A DNA stretch of 9,758 nt from Gammaproteobacteria bacterium RIFCSPHIGHO2_12_FULL_37_34. GTDB taxonomy: Bacteria; Pseudomonadota; Gammaproteobacteria; DSM-16500. The stretch covers positions 1 to 9,758 of the forward strand of contig MGXW01000039.1 in the NCBI GenBank assembly GCA_001801495.1, in the 5' to 3' direction. Positions 7,308 through 9,758 of this stretch are shown in pieces (the stretch's first letter is position 1; the number at the start of each line of letters is the position of its first letter). The position numbers were made by a program, and so were the translations under genes. Below the pieces are notes generated by a model. It saw only the letters and a list, made by a program, of their open reading frames with translations, ran no database searches and was not told the origin of the DNA.

Positions 7308-8639
7308 CTATCCTGAGCCCCTATTCTTTAGCAAGTGCTTCACTTGGCTGATTAAATAAAACGGGACAGATAGTATATTATCATTTATTTGTAATTTGAG
7401 TGATGATATACGTACGCCGGTGAGAAGTTCTTTTTCCTTCATTAACAAATGCAATGATCTAAGCGTGCCAGTTTTACCTGCTTTTACTTCAATGGCTGTA
7501 ATCATGGAATCAAAATTAAGAACGTAATCAACCTCAGCCGTGCTACTTTTATCTTTACGTGACCAGTAATATAACTGTGGTTCATCAAATGGATCTTGAT
7601 ATGCCAGTAATTCCTGTCCAACAAATTGTTCGGCTATGGCTCCCCTATCCAGCAACATCAAATCCTGCGTAAAAAGCAGATCAATATCTAGCTTGGCTGC
7701 GCGCTTCATGAGACCAACATCTAAAAATAACAACTTGAACCGTTTTTCATTTAAATGAGTCAATAAAGGTAGGCCGGAAGTAGAGGTTGAGTAAACAGGA
7801 AAGATAACACCTGCTTTTTTCAGGTCTAAAATCGCATCTTTTAAATATCGCGGATCCATATCGGGTGACAGATTAACGTATTTAATTTGTTGTCCTACCA
7901 AGCCTGGAGTTTGGTTGTATACCTGTTGCAAATATTTATGACGCGCACTGGTTGTGTATTTAGCAAAGTCATCATTGTAGGTTCTTAATAATAGCGTTTG
8001 AAATTCTTGACATTCCGCAATGGATTCCGTCTTGATATAATTGGCAATAACCATCGGCATTCCACCAAGAATCATGTATTCACGTACAAGCTTTAATGCT
8101 GTTTGGTGGATAGCATCAGGCGTGTCATCTCCAAGCCTGACTTGTGTGATAAATTCCATCAAGTGATGATTGTTAGTTGCCAAAAGATATTCCATAAATG
8201 ACAGTGGCTTTAAATAGAGGTATTGAACGCGCCCGACAGGCATACTCACGCCGTGCCGGCTTAAAACGAATTCTAGCAACGAGCCTGCGCCAATGACATG
8301 AAGCTCTGGTAACTGTTCCTTGAAATAACGTAATGCACAAATAGCATTTGGGCAGATTTGGATTTCATCGAGAAATAATAGCGTCGTACCCGAAGTGATT
8401 CGCTGCTTACTGATGACCTCAATTTTATTGATAATTTCTTTGGGTTTAAGGGTATCAAAGCAGGCGATGTATTCTGGCGACAATTCAAAGTTAATGGCAA
8501 CAGTCTTTTCAAAACAGATTTTACCAAAATATTCAACAAGATAGGTCTTCCCAACTTGTCTCGCGCCGCGTAAAAGCAGCGGCAGGTGCAGGGATTTCGA
8601 TTGCCAACTTTTAAGCTGTGCTAATAGGGTTCTTTCCAT
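7308..8639 (-). CDS. AAA family ATPase with DUF4143 C-terminal domain
   Basis: This 443-aa protein belongs to the widespread AAA_14/DUF4143 family of bacterial and archaeal ATPases, whose cellular role is not established. The N-terminal P-loop domain has Walker A GARQVGKT (25-32), Walker B LLFLDEIQ (87-94, Asp91/Glu92) and GAGSLLEF (117-124) at the sensor-1 position, followed by LKPLSFMEYL. The middle has the usual YMILGGMPMVI (188-198). The DUF4143 part ends in a restriction-endonuclease-like fold: GAIAEQFVGQEL (333-344), LYYWSRKD (356-363), AEVDYVL (368-374) and AIEVKAGK (382-389). The Glu337, Asp371 and E-V-K (384-386) pattern fits a PD-(D/E)XK core. Length is normal and it looks intact. 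The start is ATG 8639, with only a weak AGAAA upstream. It converges on rpsA, 72 bp away, and lies 151 bp downstream of the hypothetical gene. No antitoxin, transposase or partner is adjacent. Confidence 0.9.
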   Translation of the reverse strand: MERTLLAQLKSWQSKSLHLPLLLRGARQVGKTYLVEYFGKICFEKTVAINFELSPEYIACFDTLKPKEIINKIEVISKQRITSGTTLLFLDEIQICPNAICALRYFKEQLPELHVIGAGSLLEFVLSRHGVSMPVGRVQYLYLKPLSFMEYLLATNNHHLMEFITQVRLGDDTPDAIHQTALKLVREYMILGGMPMVIANYIKTESIAECQEFQTLLLRTYNDDFAKYTTSARHKYLQQVYNQTPGLVGQQIKYVNLSPDMDPRYLKDAILDLKKAGVIFPVYSTSTSGLPLLTHLNEKRFKLLFLDVGLMKRAAKLDIDLLFTQDLMLLDRGAIAEQFVGQELLAYQDPFDEPQLYYWSRKDKSSTAEVDYVLNFDSMITAIEVKAGKTGTLRSLHLLMKEKELLTGVRISSLKLQINDNILSVPFYLISQVKHLLKNRGSG

Positions 8640-8668
8640 TATTTTCTGCTAATCAAGTAGTTATGGAC

Positions 8669-8697
8669 ATAATGGCGCAAATGCACTTAAAATACAA
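8669..8697 (-). promoter_or_regulatory. Tentative promoter of the AAA ATPase gene
   Basis: On the minus strand TTGTAT (8697-8692) and CATTAT (8674-8669) are 17 bp apart, with weak to moderate matches to sigma70 hexamers. Transcription would start near 8662, about 22 nt before ATG 8639. The rest of this 151-bp gap (8640-8790) holds two small perfect palindromes (8701-8710 and 8755-8764) and nothing else I can interpret. Confidence 0.3.
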
Positions 8698-8790
8698 GGC
8701 TATTTAAATAGTGACACCCGTGAAACACAAGGTAATAATAATGTTTATCATCGGTTATCGATAAGAGGTACCCTTTATTGCACGCGAATT

Positions 8791-9606
8791 TTATGTCGTC
8801 CCCAACCTGACTGCACATCGCTGAATCTCTTGCTGCTTTCTTTGAGATTGGGTTTCTGTAAAAAAGAAGAAATGCTGGCCGTTCGTTCGCCATAAATTGA
8901 CGCAACCCGCTGCAAGATAAAATATACCTAGCCCAGCCAAACATAAGCTGATATTGGCAAGAATAACGTTTGAAAATTCTCGATGCTCCGCTAGCTCTTT
9001 ATCTTTGCTATGTAATAGAGAATAGAATGCCCTATTATTTGGAGAGTTTTTCGTGTCTATCTCAAGATTAACTAATTGTGATTTTAATTGTTTTGCTAAA
9101 TTCACTACGCTTTTGCCTTTAGCATCAGCGCAGTTTCTCGCCAACCCCTTTGCCATCATTGAATGGGCGGCTGACAAATCCTCCTCATAGTCAGTTCTTC
9201 TGTCATCCCAATTAATAGGCGACGTATACAATCCATCCTGACTAGCTTTAATATTTATCTCTTTTAAGAAATGATCTGCAGCAGCAATTAATTCTCCACC
9301 CCCCTTATTTTCATCGATAAGCTTTTGGCCATAATTTTCCATCGCATCGATTGATTTTACTAATTTAACCCAACGCTGCATGAGGCTTAGCCTTTTATCA
9401 GTTTGCTCATGGGAAATTAAATTATTGAAATTTTCAGGTAAAGGAATATTTATATGTTTAGCTAACTTATTAACGATCTCAACGTTAGCGCTCATCACTG
9501 CCGCATAAAAATAATCTTCTTCTGTCAGAACTTTTTTAGTTTGCTTGAAATAAGGTTTGATCTCTTTGATTTCTTCAGCTATTAAAATATCATCTATGTT
9601 GGCCAT
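8791..9606 (-). CDS. Hypothetical protein with one C-terminal membrane segment; possible secreted effector
   Basis: I do not recognise a family with certainty. The start is ATG 9606 (271 aa): GAGGAGAG lies upstream at good spacing, and a likely promoter sits inside the longer open frame that begins at 9672. Residues 1-210 are soluble, charged and predicted mostly helical, with no signal peptide, no Cys-rich motif and no catalytic signature. One hydrophobic segment spans about 212-236 (from FSNVILANIS to LAAGCVNLW). A short basic/polar tail follows, with FFFFTETQSQRKQQEIQ (246-262). From memory, many uncharacterised Legionella/Coxiella proteins end in a membrane segment, an aromatic F-run, then a T-E/K-S-x-x-K-x-x-E helix, so a lineage-specific membrane protein or Dot/Icm-type effector is plausible. 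That is inference; no secretion gene is in view. The gene stands alone, on the same strand as the ATPase but with a 151-bp gap. Confidence 0.72.
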   Translation of the reverse strand: MANIDDILIAEEIKEIKPYFKQTKKVLTEEDYFYAAVMSANVEIVNKLAKHINIPLPENFNNLISHEQTDKRLSLMQRWVKLVKSIDAMENYGQKLIDENKGGGELIAAADHFLKEINIKASQDGLYTSPINWDDRRTDYEEDLSAAHSMMAKGLARNCADAKGKSVVNLAKQLKSQLVNLEIDTKNSPNNRAFYSLLHSKDKELAEHREFSNVILANISLCLAGLGIFYLAAGCVNLWRTNGQHFFFFTETQSQRKQQEIQRCAVRLGTT

Positions 9607-9613
9607 TTTTTTA

Positions 9614-9621
9614 CTCTCCTC
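9614..9621 (-). promoter_or_regulatory. Shine-Dalgarno that sets the hypothetical protein's start
   Basis: Read on the minus strand, GAGGAGAG is followed by an A-rich spacer that puts the AGGAG core 9 nt before ATG 9606. The upstream in-frame ATG at 9672 has no comparable site, so the shorter 271-aa product is preferred. Confidence 0.7.
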
Positions 9622-9644
9622 ATCTCTATTAAACTTAGCACGAA

Positions 9645-9672
9645 AGTTTACCAGAAAGGTTCCCGTTTTCAA
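9645..9672 (-). promoter_or_regulatory. Candidate sigma70 promoter of the hypothetical gene
   Basis: On the minus strand TTGAAA (9672-9667, 5 of 6 consensus) and TAAACT (9650-9645, 4 of 6) are separated by 16 bp. Transcription would start near 9638, giving a leader of about 32 nt to ATG 9606. The remaining bases to the right edge (9673-9758) contain no gene or RNA I can support. Confidence 0.45.
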
Positions 9673-9758
9673 AGAGCATAAAACTTAATAACTCACCTTG
9701 TATGTTGAAAATCTCCACATGATTTGATGAATTATGATATGGAGCGGATGGAGGAACC

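Noticed and set aside
8755..8764. Perfect palindrome TTATCGATAA, with TTATC repeated just to its left, as a terminator or operator
   Set aside because: The stem is short and AT-rich with no loop room and no T-run; a 10-bp palindrome in AT-rich DNA is expected by chance.
7236..8790. Insertion sequence or transposon carrying the ATPase
   Set aside because: I saw no transposase and no terminal inverted repeats or target-site duplications flanking the gene, although a full repeat search was not possible by eye.
8687..8944. 85-codon minus-strand open frame overlapping the 3' end of the hypothetical gene
   Set aside because: It overlaps a better-supported gene in another frame, has no clear SD, and its translation shows no coherent domain.
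9607..9672. Longer 293-aa version of the hypothetical protein starting at 9672
   Set aside because: The extra 22 codons lack an SD, and the best -35/-10 pair overlaps them. The ATG at 9606 has a strong SD at good spacing.
9705..9738. Plus-strand promoter from TTGAAA and TATGAT near the right edge
   Set aside because: The spacing is 22 bp, outside the range for a sigma70 promoter.
9740..9758. Possible 3' end of a tRNA on the minus strand, because the edge reads CCA-like in reverse with a GGTTC
   Set aside because: Laid out backwards from CCA, the T-loop position expected to be A58 is G, and the expected G53-C61 pair is missing. The window also ends before any structure can be tested.

Overview
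The window is a housekeeping stretch of a moderately AT-rich gammaproteobacterial chromosome. GyrA, Cmk and ribosomal protein S1 look gammaproteobacterial. The natural Thr in the GyrA quinolone region and an orphan membrane-anchored hypothetical protein suggest a Legionella/Coxiella-like, host-associated relative (Legionellales). The order-level placement is an inference from remembered family resemblance, not a search result.

Layout, left to right. Positions 1-303 hold the last 100 codons of a FadD-type acyl-CoA ligase (+ strand, cut by the left edge). It converges on a catabolic-type acetolactate synthase gene (407-2047, - strand). A 67-bp gap with a strong extended -10 promoter separates that gene from gyrA (2115-4667, +). 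gyrA is followed closely by cmk (4713-5450) and rpsA (5490-7235) on the same strand, with gaps of 45 and 39 bp, so the three may be co-transcribed. rpsA converges on an AAA ATPase/DUF4143 gene (7308-8639, -). Behind it, also on the - strand, lies an unrecognised 271-codon gene with one C-terminal membrane segment (8791-9606). The last 152 bp hold that gene's promoter and leader and nothing else I can support. No gap exceeds about 150 bp.

How it fits together. gyrA, cmk and rpsA serve DNA supercoiling, pyrimidine nucleotide supply and translation initiation. The acyl-CoA ligase and acetolactate synthase are separate metabolic genes. The two right-hand - strand genes look like accessory cargo beside the core block. 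I found no RNA gene, CRISPR array, insertion sequence or complete novel system. The points most worth a second look are the orphan membrane protein, the ATPase next to it, and the tight gyrA-cmk-rpsA arrangement without serC/aroA between gyrA and cmk and without ihfB after rpsA.
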